Assembly: GCA_023512105.1 (NCBI GenBank)
Contig: JAIMAE010000011.1
Span: forward strand, 1 to 37,010
Length of the DNA: 37,010 bases
Source: Bacillota bacterium
GTDB taxonomy: Bacteria; Bacillota; Sulfobacillia; Sulfobacillales; Sulfobacillaceae
Direction: 5' to 3'
The notes beneath the pieces were generated by a model. It did no database searches. It saw only the letters and a program-made list of their open reading frames with translations, and was not told where the DNA came from. Both the position numbers and the translations under genes were made by a program. This document shows, one piece after another, positions 8,810 through 19,616 of the stretch (positions are counted from its first letter, which is position 1; each line of letters begins with the position of its first letter).

Positions 8810-9064
8810 GTGAGAGTGAGGCGAAACGCGTTGGGGGCACGGACAGGCAACTCGGATGCGGAAGCGTTTTGGCAGGCCGTTCGGGAGTGGGAGGCGGCGT
8901 GGGAGGCCTTCTCCGACAGCGCTCCCGAGTACCTCGACTACCACATTTGGCGCCTGAAGGCGGCAGAGGAACAACTCTCCTTGCTGCTGCACAAGCTGCG
9001 GGCCCGGCGACAGTCGGTGGAGACCACCGCTCCGGTTACGGGCGTGGCAGCAAGCGGGTCGTGA
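8810..9064 (+). CDS. Small DUF2508/YaaL-like protein
   Basis: A protein of up to 84 aa, highly charged and predicted helical. The pattern of a Trp/Ala-rich helix, then APEYLDYHIWRLKAAEEQL and a Leu/Arg-rich end matches the small DUF2508 (YaaL-type) proteins of Firmicutes, whose function is unknown. No signal or membrane segment is present. The start is unsure: GTG at 8810, GTG at 8816 and a TTG near 8831 are all possible, and none has a strong SD. The 3' end overlaps the end of convergent asnB by 29 nt. It lies 51 nt after folE with no clear terminator between. Confidence 0.55.
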   Translation: MRVRRNALGARTGNSDAEAFWQAVREWEAAWEAFSDSAPEYLDYHIWRLKAAEEQLSLLLHKLRARRQSVETTAPVTGVAASGS

Positions 9065-10922
9065 CCTTTCGCGCCCGCTGCCGACGGGCGAGCATCTCTT
9101 GCGACCACAGCTCCAGCATCAACAGGGCATAGATCTGGCGAGAGGCGGCGGGACCGCGGACGTCCAAGGCCCCCAGCCAATGCTCGACCTCGGCCGGGTT
9201 GACCCACTGGCGAATCAAGGCGCCGGGGTCGGTGAGCGTCTCCCAGGCCACCGCCCGCAGGCGACCGGTCAAAAGGTCGGTCAAGGGGGTCGGAAAGCCG
9301 CGCTTTTTGCGTTGGGCCACCGGCCGGGGCAACCGTCGCTGCGCCACCCGCCGGAGAAAATACTTGCCTTCCCCGCCTCGGCGCCGCCACTGGATGGGAA
9401 TGGCCAGGGCCAGCTCGACCAACCGGTGATCACAGTAGGGGACGCGGATTTCCAGGTGGTAGTGCATGCCGATCCGGTCTGCCTTCAACAACACGTCGTC
9501 GGGCAGAAACCAGCGGATGTCAAACCCCTGCATGGCTTGCAGGTCGGGCAGCGACCGGGCACGATTCCAGTATTCGCTGACCGCGGCGGTGCGGTCCGAA
9601 CCCCGCAGCGGCTCCCACAGCAGGCGGTCCTGTTGTTCAGGAGAAAAGGTAAAGCCGACGCCTCGGTAGCGCTCCGCGATGGGAATCAAAGAGCGGCGGG
9701 CCGCCCCCGAACCGGGCCACTCCAATTGGGCCCACCAGCGCCTGAGCGACGCCGGTAGGTACTGCAGGCGCGAGAGGCTGGCGGCTTCCCCGTATCCGGC
9801 GTACCCGGCGAAGATCTCGTCCGCCCCCTCGCCGGAGAGGACCACTCGGTGGCTTTGGGCGGCGTGGCGAGCCAAGCCGTCCAGGGGCAGGACGGTGGGG
9901 TCGGCCATCGGCTCATCCAGCACGTAGGCCAGCTCCGCCAGCCGTTCGGCGGTGATCACCCACTCGACATCCACCGGGTGGAGCCGAATCCCGAACTGGT
10001 CGGCCACCCGCCGGGCCCAGGCCGATTCGTCGTAACCTGGGTAGTCGGCACCGAAAGCGGCCGACCAGGCCTCCAACCGGCCCGGATAATGGCGGGCCGC
10101 GGCGGCCGCCAGCAAACTGGAGTCGAGGCCCCCGGAAAGAAACAGGCCGACCGGCACATCGGCCATCAAATGTTCGGCCACCGTCTCCTCCAACAGCGCG
10201 TCGAGGCGCTCTTCCCACTGCTCCGGGGACAGCGATTCGTCGATCGCCTCCAGCGCGGGCTGCCAGTAAAACCAGCGCTGGCGGCGCCCGTCGGGGTAAA
10301 GCCGCATCGCCTCCCCCGGTTCCAGCTTGGTGACGTCCTTGAGCATGGTCAACGGTGCTGGCACGAAGCGGTGAGCCAGATAGGTCGGAAGCTGGCGCAC
10401 ATCGATTTGAGGCGCAAACTCTTCTAGGGCCATCAGCCCCTTCAGCTCCGAGGCGAAGGCCACCGTCTGCCCGTGCTCCCAAAGGTAGAGCGGCTTTTGG
10501 CCGGTGCGGTCGCGGGCTAACAACAACACCCCTTCGCGCTCGTCCCACAGCGCCAGCGCGTACATCCCGCGCAGATGGGTCAGGAAATCGGCCCCGTACT
10601 CTTCGTAGAGGTGCACCAAAACCTCGCCGTCGGCGTCGCTGGCCAGGGTGTGGCCGCGGGCCAACACCTCTCGCCTGAGCTCGGGGTAGTTGTAGATCTC
10701 GCCGTTATAGACGGCCACCAGGTGTCCGGATTCCGAACGGTAGGGCTGGTGCCCGTGCAAGGGGTCTACGATCGCCAGCCGCCGCATGCCCATGACCAAC
10801 TGCCGGCCCTGGTAGCGGCCTTCACCGTCCGGCCCCCGGTGCTCCAAGGCCCGAAGCATGCGACCCAGCTCTTCGTTGCGCACCCGTCCATCCCGCCGCC
10901 ATATTCCGGCGATCCCGCAGAT
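9036..10922 (-). CDS. asnB: Asparagine synthetase, glutamine-hydrolysing
   Basis: AsnB uses ATP and glutamine to amidate aspartate. Read from 10922 the protein is 628 aa. The N-terminus I/M-CGIAGIWRRDGR supplies the Cys nucleophile of the class II glutaminase domain, followed by HRGPDGEG and VYNGEIYN. The synthetase domain has the PP-loop LFLSGGLDSSLLAAA, and SGEGADEIFAGY and ADRIGMHYHLEIRVPY follow. The odd point is the start. The codon before the catalytic Cys is ATC, and no ATG, GTG or TTG lies upstream in frame within the ~60 bases I read. The next usable start (GTG, 10883) would delete the active-site Cys. GGGGGAG lies 5 nt before the ATC. Confidence 0.93.
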   Translation of the reverse strand: MCGIAGIWRRDGRVRNEELGRMLRALEHRGPDGEGRYQGRQLVMGMRRLAIVDPLHGHQPYRSESGHLVAVYNGEIYNYPELRREVLARGHTLASDADGEVLVHLYEEYGADFLTHLRGMYALALWDEREGVLLLARDRTGQKPLYLWEHGQTVAFASELKGLMALEEFAPQIDVRQLPTYLAHRFVPAPLTMLKDVTKLEPGEAMRLYPDGRRQRWFYWQPALEAIDESLSPEQWEERLDALLEETVAEHLMADVPVGLFLSGGLDSSLLAAAAARHYPGRLEAWSAAFGADYPGYDESAWARRVADQFGIRLHPVDVEWVITAERLAELAYVLDEPMADPTVLPLDGLARHAAQSHRVVLSGEGADEIFAGYAGYGEAASLSRLQYLPASLRRWWAQLEWPGSGAARRSLIPIAERYRGVGFTFSPEQQDRLLWEPLRGSDRTAAVSEYWNRARSLPDLQAMQGFDIRWFLPDDVLLKADRIGMHYHLEIRVPYCDHRLVELALAIPIQWRRRGGEGKYFLRRVAQRRLPRPVAQRKKRGFPTPLTDLLTGRLRAVAWETLTDPGALIRQWVNPAEVEHWLGALDVRGPAASRQIYALLMLELWSQEMLARRQRARKVTTRLLPRP

Positions 10923-10970
10923 GGAGGCTCCCCCCTCTCCCTGGCTCCTGGTCTTACGCCGCCTGAGGCT

Positions 10971-10998
10971 TTTATGCTCAGCTTACCCACCCTAACAA
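10971..10998 (-). promoter_or_regulatory. Putative sigma-A promoter of asnB
   Basis: On the minus strand TTGTTA (10998-10993) and CATAAA (10976-10971) are separated by 16 bases. This would start transcription near 10964, about 40 nt before the asnB ATC start. It lies just downstream of the rpoD terminator, where asnB needs its own promoter. The match is moderate. Confidence 0.35.
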
Positions 10999-11024
10999 AT
11001 CTCAGTCCACCGGAAATCTTGGCC

Positions 11025-11058
11025 ACAAAAGGGCCAACCGCCCATTCGGCGGTTGGCC
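11025..11058 (-). terminator. Rho-independent terminator of the dnaG-rpoD unit
   Basis: A perfect 11-bp inverted repeat (11032-11042 with 11048-11058, 5-nt loop) begins 10 nt after the rpoD stop. On the minus strand it is followed by CTTTTG. Position and orientation fit termination of rpoD transcripts. Confidence 0.8.
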
Positions 11059-11067
11059 GAGCAAGCG

Positions 11068-12173
<1,106 letters not shown>

Positions 12174-12174
<1 letters not shown>

Positions 12175-13913
12175 CAATATCCCCCCCTCCGGACCTTGTA
12201 CCGTTGCAACCGCGACGACAGCTCTCGAATTTCGGCCAACACGTCTTGTGTCTCGTCTCCTCGCCTAACCCGTTCCTGTAAACGCTGCCAACGTCGCTCG
12301 TCGGCCGCGCGGCGCAGGGCCTCCACGTAGTCTGAAATCGCGCCGGGTCCCCCGTCAGGCCCCTCCCAAGCCAGTGCCTCCAACGCCAACGGTTGGAGTT
12401 CCTCCGGCAGGGAGTCCACCCACCGGGCCGGTTCCTTGGCCTCGCCGGCGGCAATGCTGGTCAGAAGGCGCTCAAATTCCGGGACGGGTTGCCATTCCGG
12501 CAATCCGGCCAACACCCGCGAAACTTCCTCGGGATGCCGAATCAGCGTCGCCAACAGTTGCGATACCACCGAGGGCAGCTCCGGCTTGGTTCTCACCATA
12601 TTATGCCTATTTTTTCCGGATGTATGCTTTTCCCCTTGCGCGTTCTCGAATCCCTGTGTTAGGATACTGGGATCCATATGCAGGATACGAGCCGCGGATT
12701 CCAAGTAACCACTGCGCTCCACCACATCCGGAACCGCCTCCAGCAACGGTCGCAGGGCGGCAAACCGCTCCGCCCGTTCCCGAATCCCGGAGACCTGTCG
12801 CAACTCCTCAAACAACAAATCCAGGTAGCCGACCCTGGCCTCCACGGCGGCTTGCAACGCCGAATCGCCCAATACCCGCCGGCACTCGTCGGCGTCTTTG
12901 CCTGCCGGCAGTCGCACCCGGTTCACCCGCAGCCCGGCCTGGGCCAGGATCGGAAACGCGCGCCTGGCCGCCTGCTCCCCCGCCGCATCCTGGTCGAAGC
13001 ACAGGTCGACCTCCGCTCCGAGTTTGCCTAAAAGGCGAGCCTGGTAGTCGGTCAGACTGGTTCCCAAGGTCGCCACCGCTTGGGACAAGCCGGCGGCATG
13101 GCAGGCCACCACGTCGAAATAGCCTTCAACCAACAACGGACGCCTTCCCGCCGCGATCGCGGGCTTGGCCACCTCCAGCCCATACAGGACGTGACCTTTG
13201 TGAAACAGCGGGGTCTCCGGCGAATTGAGGTACTTGGGCTCTTGGTCGGGCGCCAGCGCCCGGCCCCCAAATCCCACCAACCGCCCCTTCACGTCCCGGA
13301 TCGGAAAGATCAGACGGTGCCGCCAGCGGTCGTACACGCCGCCCCCGTTGGGCTTACGCACCACCAGGCCGGCCGCTTCCGCCTCCGCCGCCTCCACCCC
13401 CAGGCCCTCCAGATGGCGCCAGAGCAGGTCCCACCCGTCGGGCGCATAACCCAATTGGAAGCGTTCGGCCACCTCCGCCGGCACTTGGCGCTCCGCCAAC
13501 ACGGCCGTCACCGCCGCCTGGTGGGCTGCCGCCTGGCGGCGGAAGAAGGCGTGCGCCCACTCCAGCACTTGACCGAGGCGCACCAACCGCTGGCGATCGG
13601 GGTCCTCTGTCCCTTCCCAGGGGGGAAGATGGGCGGCCTCAGCCAGCTCTTGCGCCACGTCCCAGAACGACCGACCGGTGATGCGGGTAAGAAACGTAAA
13701 CACCGTGCCACCCGCGTGGCAGCCAAAGCAGTAAAACAGCTGCCGATCCGGGTCGACGCTAAATGAAGGGGTTTTCTCGGGGTGGAAGGGACATAATCCC
13801 CACCACCGACGCCCTTTACGACGTAGCGACACCCACCGACCGACCACTTCGACGATATCGGTGGCCTGTCTTACCGCGTCGATCCACGCCTCGGCCTCTG
13901 GCCGGGAAGGCAT
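12174..13913 (-). CDS. dnaG: DNA primase
   Basis: DnaG makes RNA primers at the replication fork. The 579-aa protein has the N-terminal CHC2 zinc-binding domain ([16 protein letters not shown], then [10 protein letters not shown]), the catalytic core with [13 protein letters not shown], and the TOPRIM domain ([13 protein letters not shown], then [16 protein letters not shown]). The C-terminal ~180 residues, expected to contact the helicase, are poorly conserved. The ATG at 13913 has GGGAG about 10 nt upstream. The gene is the first of a dnaG-rpoD unit, as in many Firmicutes, driven by the promoter at 14054-14082. Its leader of roughly 130 nt contains a strong hairpin. Confidence 0.96.
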
Positions 13914-14011
13914 CTCGGATCACTCCCGTCTTAAGAAGGAAACTTCGCCGTGAAACGAAATATTCCTGCCTAAAACGGGGGCCCTGGTAAACTTCAACAA
14001 ACCTGATTTTT

Positions 14012-14033
14012 CCGCCGGGGTTGCCCCCGGCGG
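14012..14033 (-). promoter_or_regulatory. GNRA-capped hairpin in the dnaG leader
   Basis: On the minus-strand transcript a 9-bp perfect GC stem (CCGCCGGGG with CCCCGGCGG) closes a GCAA tetraloop, a GNRA loop. It is flanked by A-runs on both sides, so it is not a terminator in this direction. It lies in the 5' leader of dnaG and could affect mRNA stability or translation. On the opposite strand it would end in CTTTTG, but no plus-strand gene reads into it. Confidence 0.55.
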
Positions 14034-14053
14034 CTTTTGACTCCGCTGTTAAT

Positions 14054-14082
14054 ATTATACCTATCGCGTATCGGTTTGTCAG
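14054..14082 (-). promoter_or_regulatory. Sigma-A promoter for dnaG-rpoD
   Basis: On the minus strand CTGACA (14082-14077), a 17-nt spacer and a perfect TATAAT (14059-14054) form a near-consensus promoter. The -35 box overlaps the ppdK stop codon (14081-14079). Transcription would start near 14047, about 134 nt before the dnaG ATG. Confidence 0.75.
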
Positions 14083-16712
14083 GCGGTCCGCAGGGCCGCC
14101 TGGGCCGCCGCCAGCCTGGCGATCGGCACCCGGTAAGGCGAGCAGCTGACGTAATCGAGCCCGCTTTGGTGGCAGAACTCGATCGAAGCCGGATTTCCGC
14201 CGTGCTCGCCGCAGATTCCCACCTTGAGGTTGCCCCGGCTCTCCCGCCCGTCTTCCACCGCGATTCGGATCAGGCGGCCGACCCCCTCGCGGTCGAGCTC
14301 GATGAAGGGGTTCTCGGGCAGGACCTTTTGGGCCAGGTAGGTGGGCAAAAACTTGCCCTCGGCGTCGTCGCGGCTAAACCCAAAGGTGGTCTGGGTCAGG
14401 TCGTTGGTCCCGAACGAGAAGAACTGCGCCGTGCGCGCCAGCTTGCCGGCGATCAGGGCGGCCCGCGGAATCTCGATCATGGTCCCGATCTTGTACGGCA
14501 ACTCCCGCCCCTGTTCCTGGGCCACCTGGGCGTTGACGGTGGCCACCAGCTCGGCCATCCGCTCCAACTCGGCCTCCGTGCCCACCAAGGGGATCATCAC
14601 CTCGACCACCGGGTGCATCCCTTCCGCCAACAGGCGGGCCTGGGCCTGGAAGATCGCCCGGGCCTGCATCTCGTAGATCTCCGGGTAAACCATTCCCAGC
14701 CGCACCCCGCGAAATCCCAGCATCGGGTTAAACTCGGCCAAGGCGCGAGAGCGCCGCAGAATCCGGGCGTACTCCTGCTCAGCCTCCCGGTTGCCTTCCG
14801 CCTGCGCCCGCTGCAACGCCTGCTCGGTTTCCTGGACGTCGGGCAAAAACTCGTGCAGCGGCGGGTCGAGTAGGCGGATGGTGACCGGATAGCCGTCCAT
14901 CGCCTTCAGGATGCCGTAAAAGTCGCTTTCTTGCATCGGCAACAGGCGCGCCAACGCCTCCCGCCGCGACTCGACGGTCTCGGCCAAGATCATCTCCTGC
15001 ATCACCGGAAGCCGCTCCTGGGCCATGAACATGTGCTCGGTCCGGCACAGTCCGACCCCGGCGGCGCCAAACTCGCGGGCCCGGGCGGCGTCCTCGGGAG
15101 TGTCGGCGTTGGCCTCCACCCCGAGCCGCTTAAACTCGTCGGCCCAGGCCAACAGGCGCTCGAATTCGGGCGACAGCTCCGGTTCGATGGTCGGCACCTC
15201 GCCGCGCATCACTCGCCCGCTCGCCCCGTCGATGGTGATGATCTCGTCCCGGCATACCACCAGCGACCCGGCGGCAAACTGCTGCCGCTCCAAGTCGATC
15301 ACGATCGCCTCGCACCCGGTCACCGCCGGCTTGCCCATCCCCCGGGCCACGATCGCGGCGTGCGAGGTCATGCCCCCGCGGCTGGTCAACACGCCCTGCG
15401 CCACCACGATCCCGTGAATGTCGTCGGGGGTGGTCTCCGGGCGCACCAAGATTACCTTCTCCCCAGCCTGCCCGCGCCGCTCCGCCTCGTCGGCGTCAAA
15501 CACCACCCGGCCCGAGGCCGCCCCGGGGGAGGCCGGCAGTCCCTGCGCCAACACCTCCACCTGGGCATCGGGGTCAACCTGCCGGTAGAGCAGGCGCGCC
15601 ACCTGCTCGGGGTCCTGGCGCAAGATGGCGGTCTTGCGGTCGATGATCCCCTCTTCCACCATGTCCACCGCGATCTTCACCGCCGCCCGCGCGGTGCGCT
15701 TACCGGCCCGGGTCTGCAGCAGGTACAAGGTCCCCCGTTCCACGGTGAACTCGATGTCCTGCATATCCCGGTAATGGCGCTCTAACAGCTCGGAGACCTC
15801 TTCCAGGCGGCGATGGGTCTCGGGCATCTCGCGAGCCATCTCGGCAATCGGCCGCGGGGTGCGAATCCCCGCCACCACGTCCTCGCCTTGGGCGTTGGTA
15901 AGGTACTCGCCGTAAATCCCGCGCTCCCCGGTGTTCGGGTTGCGGGTAAACAGGACGCCGGTGGCCGAGGTCTCCCCCATGTTGCCAAAGACCATCGACT
16001 GCACGTTGACCGCCGTACCCAGGTCCTCGGAAATCTTGTTAATCCGCCGGTAGACCACCGCCCGCGGGTTCTTCCAGGAGTCGAAGACGGCCTGGATCGC
16101 CATCTCCAACTGGGTTCTAGGGTCGTCGGGGAAGTCGCGTCCGGTCTCCTCGCGCACCAACCGCCGGTAGCGCTCGATCACCCGACTCAAGGCCGGGGGC
16201 GTCAGCTCGGGGTCGTGGCGCACCCCTTCCTCGGCCTTGACTTCGGCCAGGATCTCTTCAAACCGGCGATGTTCCATGTGCATGACCACGTTGCCAAACA
16301 TCTGGATGAAGCGCCGGTAGCTGTCCAAGGCAAATCGCCGGTCGCCGGTGAGCCGCGCCAGCCCTTCCGCGGTGGCCGCGTTGAGCCCCAAGTTTAAGAC
16401 GGTATCCATCATGCCCGGCATGGAAATCGGGGCTCCGGAGCGGACCGAGACCAGGAGCGGGTTCTCAGGGTCTCCCAAACGCTTGCCCAATTTGTTCTCC
16501 AGCGTCTTCAGGTGTTCCCACACCTCATCCATCATGCCGTCGGGGAAGCGGCCTTCCTTCTGATATGCATTGCAGGCCTCGGTGGTGATGGTGAACCCCG
16601 GTGGCACCGGCAGCCCGATCCGGCTCATCTCGGCCAGCCCGGCGCCCTTGCCTCCGAGGAGCGCCCGATCCTCGGCGCTGCCCTCTTCGAAGTCAAACAC
16701 ATAGCGTTTCAT
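14079..16712 (-). CDS. ppdK: Pyruvate, phosphate dikinase
   Basis: PPDK interconverts pyruvate + ATP + Pi and phosphoenolpyruvate + AMP + PPi in the cytoplasm. The 877-aa length is typical. It has the N-terminal ATP-grasp domain (LLGGKGAGLAEMSRIGLPVPPGFTI in two parts; SVRSGAPISMPGMMDTVLNL), the phosphohistidine domain with GGMTSHAAIVARGMG (catalytic His next to the regulated Thr), and the C-terminal PEP/pyruvate barrel (GVGLCRTEHMF, FSFGTNDLTQTTFG, ICGEHGGNP). The ATG at 16712 overlaps the yqfL stop by 4 nt, with AGGAGG ~9 nt upstream; the longer frame to 16823 lies inside yqfL. Adjacency to its regulator suggests switching between gluconeogenesis and glycolysis. Confidence 0.97.
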   Translation of the reverse strand: MKRYVFDFEEGSAEDRALLGGKGAGLAEMSRIGLPVPPGFTITTEACNAYQKEGRFPDGMMDEVWEHLKTLENKLGKRLGDPENPLLVSVRSGAPISMPGMMDTVLNLGLNAATAEGLARLTGDRRFALDSYRRFIQMFGNVVMHMEHRRFEEILAEVKAEEGVRHDPELTPPALSRVIERYRRLVREETGRDFPDDPRTQLEMAIQAVFDSWKNPRAVVYRRINKISEDLGTAVNVQSMVFGNMGETSATGVLFTRNPNTGERGIYGEYLTNAQGEDVVAGIRTPRPIAEMAREMPETHRRLEEVSELLERHYRDMQDIEFTVERGTLYLLQTRAGKRTARAAVKIAVDMVEEGIIDRKTAILRQDPEQVARLLYRQVDPDAQVEVLAQGLPASPGAASGRVVFDADEAERRGQAGEKVILVRPETTPDDIHGIVVAQGVLTSRGGMTSHAAIVARGMGKPAVTGCEAIVIDLERQQFAAGSLVVCRDEIITIDGASGRVMRGEVPTIEPELSPEFERLLAWADEFKRLGVEANADTPEDAARAREFGAAGVGLCRTEHMFMAQERLPVMQEMILAETVESRREALARLLPMQESDFYGILKAMDGYPVTIRLLDPPLHEFLPDVQETEQALQRAQAEGNREAEQEYARILRRSRALAEFNPMLGFRGVRLGMVYPEIYEMQARAIFQAQARLLAEGMHPVVEVMIPLVGTEAELERMAELVATVNAQVAQEQGRELPYKIGTMIEIPRAALIAGKLARTAQFFSFGTNDLTQTTFGFSRDDAEGKFLPTYLAQKVLPENPFIELDREGVGRLIRIAVEDGRESRGNLKVGICGEHGGNPASIEFCHQSGLDYVSCSPYRVPIARLAAAQAALRTA

Positions 16713-17548
16713 ACCAGTTTTCCTCCTTGCCGCATGATCTCCAGCACCCGATTGGCGGTTTCCTCGACGGCGTGATTGCTGACGTCGACCACGGGGCACT
16801 TCAGCTGCGCGTAGATATCCCAAGCGTAATCTAATTCTACCAGGATTCGTTCCAGGGTGGCATATTGCGCATCGGCCTGAAGGCCGAGGCTCTTCAGGCG
16901 CTGGCGTCGGATTTCCACCAAGAGTTCGGGTTCGATGGTCAGCCCCACCGTTTTCCCCCGCCCGCTGGAATAAAGTTCCGGAGGCACCGGGACCTCTGGG
17001 ACCAAGGGGATGTTGGCCACCTTCAGCCGGTGGTTGGCCAGGTAGAGGCTGACCGGGGTCTTGGAGGTGCGCGAGACGCCGAGTAACACCAGATCGGCCT
17101 GGCGAATCGCCCGCGGGTCCCGCCCATCGTCGTACTTTACGGCAAACTCGATCGCCTCCACCCGGGCGAAATACTCCCGGTCCAGCCGGTGGGTCAGCCC
17201 CGGCACCAATCGCGGGGCGACCCCCAGCGCCGCCTCCAGGCTGTCCAACATCGGGCCCAAGATGTCCACCGCCGCCAGCTGATGGCGAGCCGCCACCTCC
17301 AACAGGTAGCGGCGCAGCTCCGGCCGCACCAGCGTGAAGACGATCACCGAAGGGCGGTGCGCCGCCGCCCGGGCCACCACCTGGTCCAACCCTGCCGTCG
17401 AAGAGACGTGGGTGACCCGTTCAAGGTGGATGTCAGCACTGTCCTCAAATTGCACCGAGGCCCCGGCCGCCACCCGCTCCGCGGTCTCCCCCAACGAATC
17501 GGAGACCACAAACAAGGTCGCGCGCCGTCTCGTCTCCTCCTTGTCCAA
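16709..17548 (-). CDS. yqfL: Pyruvate, phosphate dikinase regulatory protein (bifunctional kinase/pyrophosphorylase, DUF299)
   Basis: This 279-aa protein belongs to the family that inactivates PPDK by ADP-dependent phosphorylation of the active-site Thr and reactivates it by phosphate-dependent dephosphorylation. Markers are the N-terminal FVVSDSLGETAERVA and the P-loop-like GVSRTSKTPVSLYLA, with DGRDPRAIRQADLVLLG just before it. The start is TTG at 17548, about 5 nt after GGGGGG. The stop overlaps the ppdK start (ATGA), and the target Thr is present in the PPDK encoded next door. It follows glyS after 28 nt. Confidence 0.95.
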   Translation of the reverse strand: MDKEETRRRATLFVVSDSLGETAERVAAGASVQFEDSADIHLERVTHVSSTAGLDQVVARAAAHRPSVIVFTLVRPELRRYLLEVAARHQLAAVDILGPMLDSLEAALGVAPRLVPGLTHRLDREYFARVEAIEFAVKYDDGRDPRAIRQADLVLLGVSRTSKTPVSLYLANHRLKVANIPLVPEVPVPPELYSSGRGKTVGLTIEPELLVEIRRQRLKSLGLQADAQYATLERILVELDYAWDIYAQLKCPVVDVSNHAVEETANRVLEIMRQGGKLV

Positions 17549-17576
17549 CCCGTCCCCCCCTCTCCACCGCTGAGAG

Positions 17577-19616
17577 CTACAACGACTCGGGCTCTAAGGG
17601 TGCCGACAAGGCCTCGCGGGCGAAATCCGCCAGGGCCATGCGCCGTTCCCGCACCGCCGGGTCAGGGTCGAGGACCAGCACGGCGTCAAAGAACTGACGA
17701 ACGGCGGCCAACAGTTCGGGCAAGCTGGCCCACCAGCGGGGCCAGGCCTCCGCCTCCGGTGCGAAGCTGGCCAGCACCTGGGAGGCGGCAGCATAGAGTT
17801 GAACCTCGGCTTCGCCTTGGGGAGGGGGGAGGGGGCCCGAGCGCCGCCACCCCGCCAAAACCCGTGCCACCCGCTTGTAGGCGGTCAACCATTCCTCCCA
17901 CTGAGGGTCTTGGGCCAACGCCGAAAGCTGTTCCAGCCGCGCTCGCAACGTCCCCAGCCGGTCGCTGCGCGCCGTCAGGGCACGGACCCAGGCCTCCGGC
18001 CACCGCTCCGCCCAGTACCCGGCCAATCGCCCAATCACCAGCTCCCAGGCTTCGGCCACCGCCGTCTCGCTCACGCCCAGCGCGTCACGGGCCGCCTCCA
18101 AAACCTGGCGAACCCCCAAGGCCGGCAGGTCGCCCTCGCTCAGGATCCGGGCGATGCCCAGGCCGGCCCGCCGCAACCCGTACGGGTCTTCCGAACCGGT
18201 GGGACGAATTTCGTGGCCCAAAAAAGCCACCAGGGTGTCCGCGCGATCCAAAAGCGCCAGCAGCTGCCCGACCCGGTGCTCCGGGATGGGGTCGCCCTGC
18301 CCGCGGGGGAGGTAGTGTTGGGCGATGGCCTGGCTGACCACCGGCGCTTCGCCGTTGTGCTGCGCATAGATGCCCCCCATCGTGCCCTCCAGCTCCGGGA
18401 ACTCCTGGACCACGTGGGTCAAAAGGTCCGCCTTGGCCAGCTCGATGGCGCGCTCGAGGGCCTGGGCCTCGGCCGCGTCCAGCCCGGCCGGCTCGGCCAG
18501 CCGGCGGCCAAGCCGCTTGAGGCGTTCCACCTTGTCGCGGTAGCTCCCGAGCCCCTCCCAAAACAGCACCCGGTCGAGCCCTTGCGCTCGCTCCGCCAAC
18601 GAATGCTTTAAATCCTCGCGGTAAAAGTAGCTGGCATCATTTAAGCGCGCCCGCAACACCTTTTCGTTGCCGTGACGCACCGCGTCCAGGCTCTCCCCAA
18701 TCCCGTTGCGGACCCCGATGAAGTAGGGCAAGAGCGCCCCGTCTGGACGTAGCACCGGGAAGTAGCGCTGATGCACCCGCATCGAGGTGATCAAGACCGG
18801 CTCGGGCACCTCCAAAAAGGCAGGGTCGAAGGCCCCCAAGAAGGGCGTCGGCCACTCCACCAAGTTGGCCACCTCGTCCAGCAGCGCAGGGTGCTCGCCC
18901 ACCACCCCTCCGACCTCGCCGGCCAACCGGGTGGCCTCGCGCTGAATCGTCCTCCGCCGCTCCTCTCCGGAGAGCATCACCCGGATCTGCGGCAGCAACC
19001 GCCAATAATGGTCGATGCTCTCGACCGCCACCGGCTCGGGGTGGTCGGTCCGATTTCCGTAGGTCATCGCCCGGCTCTCCACGCCCGCCACCGTCCAAGG
19101 GATCAACGCGTCGTCCAGCAGCAGCAAATTCCAGCGGATGGGGCGGATGAAGCGCTCGTTCCCTGCGCCCCAGCGCATGCTCCGCGGTAGGCTCAACGCC
19201 GCGTAGGCCTCCGCCAAGGCTTGGGGCAAGACGGCGGCGGCCGGCTCTTCCGGCCTGGCCACCTCCACCACCGCGTACTCGCGGCCCCCCTGTTCCTCGC
19301 GCTCCACCGCCTCCACGGCCACCCCCACCCGGCCTAAAAAGCCTCGCAGGGCCGGGGTGGGCTCTCCGTCGGGGGTAAAGGCGGCTTTCCACTGCGGTCC
19401 GCGCACCCGCTGCCTTTCCGGGCGTTGGCGGGAAGCCACCTCTCCCGCCAGCACCAGGCGCCGGGGGGTGGCCCCTCCCTGCAACGGGCCGGCGTCCAGC
19501 CGATGGCGCTTTAACGCCTCTTCCACCAGGGCCCAGAGGGCTTGGTGGATCTCGTCGAGGTAGCGGCTCGGGATCTCCTCCACCCCGAGCTCCCACAGGA
19601 ACCGCTGTCGACTCAT
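17577..19616 (-). CDS. glyS: Glycyl-tRNA synthetase beta subunit
   Basis: The beta chain of the bacterial alpha2beta2 glycyl-tRNA synthetase, needed for tRNA-Gly recognition. The 679-aa length is normal. It begins [18 protein letters not shown], has the [15 protein letters not shown] region and [18 protein letters not shown], and an HD-like [18 protein letters not shown] segment. The C-terminus carries the anticodon-binding domain ([22 protein letters not shown]-like). The ATG at 19616 overlaps the glyQ stop by 4 nt (ATGA); in-frame sequence further upstream lies within glyQ. Confidence 0.96.
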   Translation of the reverse strand: MSRQRFLWELGVEEIPSRYLDEIHQALWALVEEALKRHRLDAGPLQGGATPRRLVLAGEVASRQRPERQRVRGPQWKAAFTPDGEPTPALRGFLGRVGVAVEAVEREEQGGREYAVVEVARPEEPAAAVLPQALAEAYAALSLPRSMRWGAGNERFIRPIRWNLLLLDDALIPWTVAGVESRAMTYGNRTDHPEPVAVESIDHYWRLLPQIRVMLSGEERRRTIQREATRLAGEVGGVVGEHPALLDEVANLVEWPTPFLGAFDPAFLEVPEPVLITSMRVHQRYFPVLRPDGALLPYFIGVRNGIGESLDAVRHGNEKVLRARLNDASYFYREDLKHSLAERAQGLDRVLFWEGLGSYRDKVERLKRLGRRLAEPAGLDAAEAQALERAIELAKADLLTHVVQEFPELEGTMGGIYAQHNGEAPVVSQAIAQHYLPRGQGDPIPEHRVGQLLALLDRADTLVAFLGHEIRPTGSEDPYGLRRAGLGIARILSEGDLPALGVRQVLEAARDALGVSETAVAEAWELVIGRLAGYWAERWPEAWVRALTARSDRLGTLRARLEQLSALAQDPQWEEWLTAYKRVARVLAGWRRSGPLPPPQGEAEVQLYAAASQVLASFAPEAEAWPRWWASLPELLAAVRQFFDAVLVLDPDPAVRERRMALADFAREALSAPLEPESL

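Noticed and set aside
10883-10886. GTG at 10883 as the asnB start
   Set aside because: It would remove the catalytic N-terminal Cys and the conserved CGIAGI segment, which are encoded in frame just upstream after a good SD.
14012-14033. Hairpin as the terminator of ppdK
   Set aside because: On the minus strand A-runs, not T-runs, flank the stem, and a strong promoter lies just before it. It fits a leader hairpin better.
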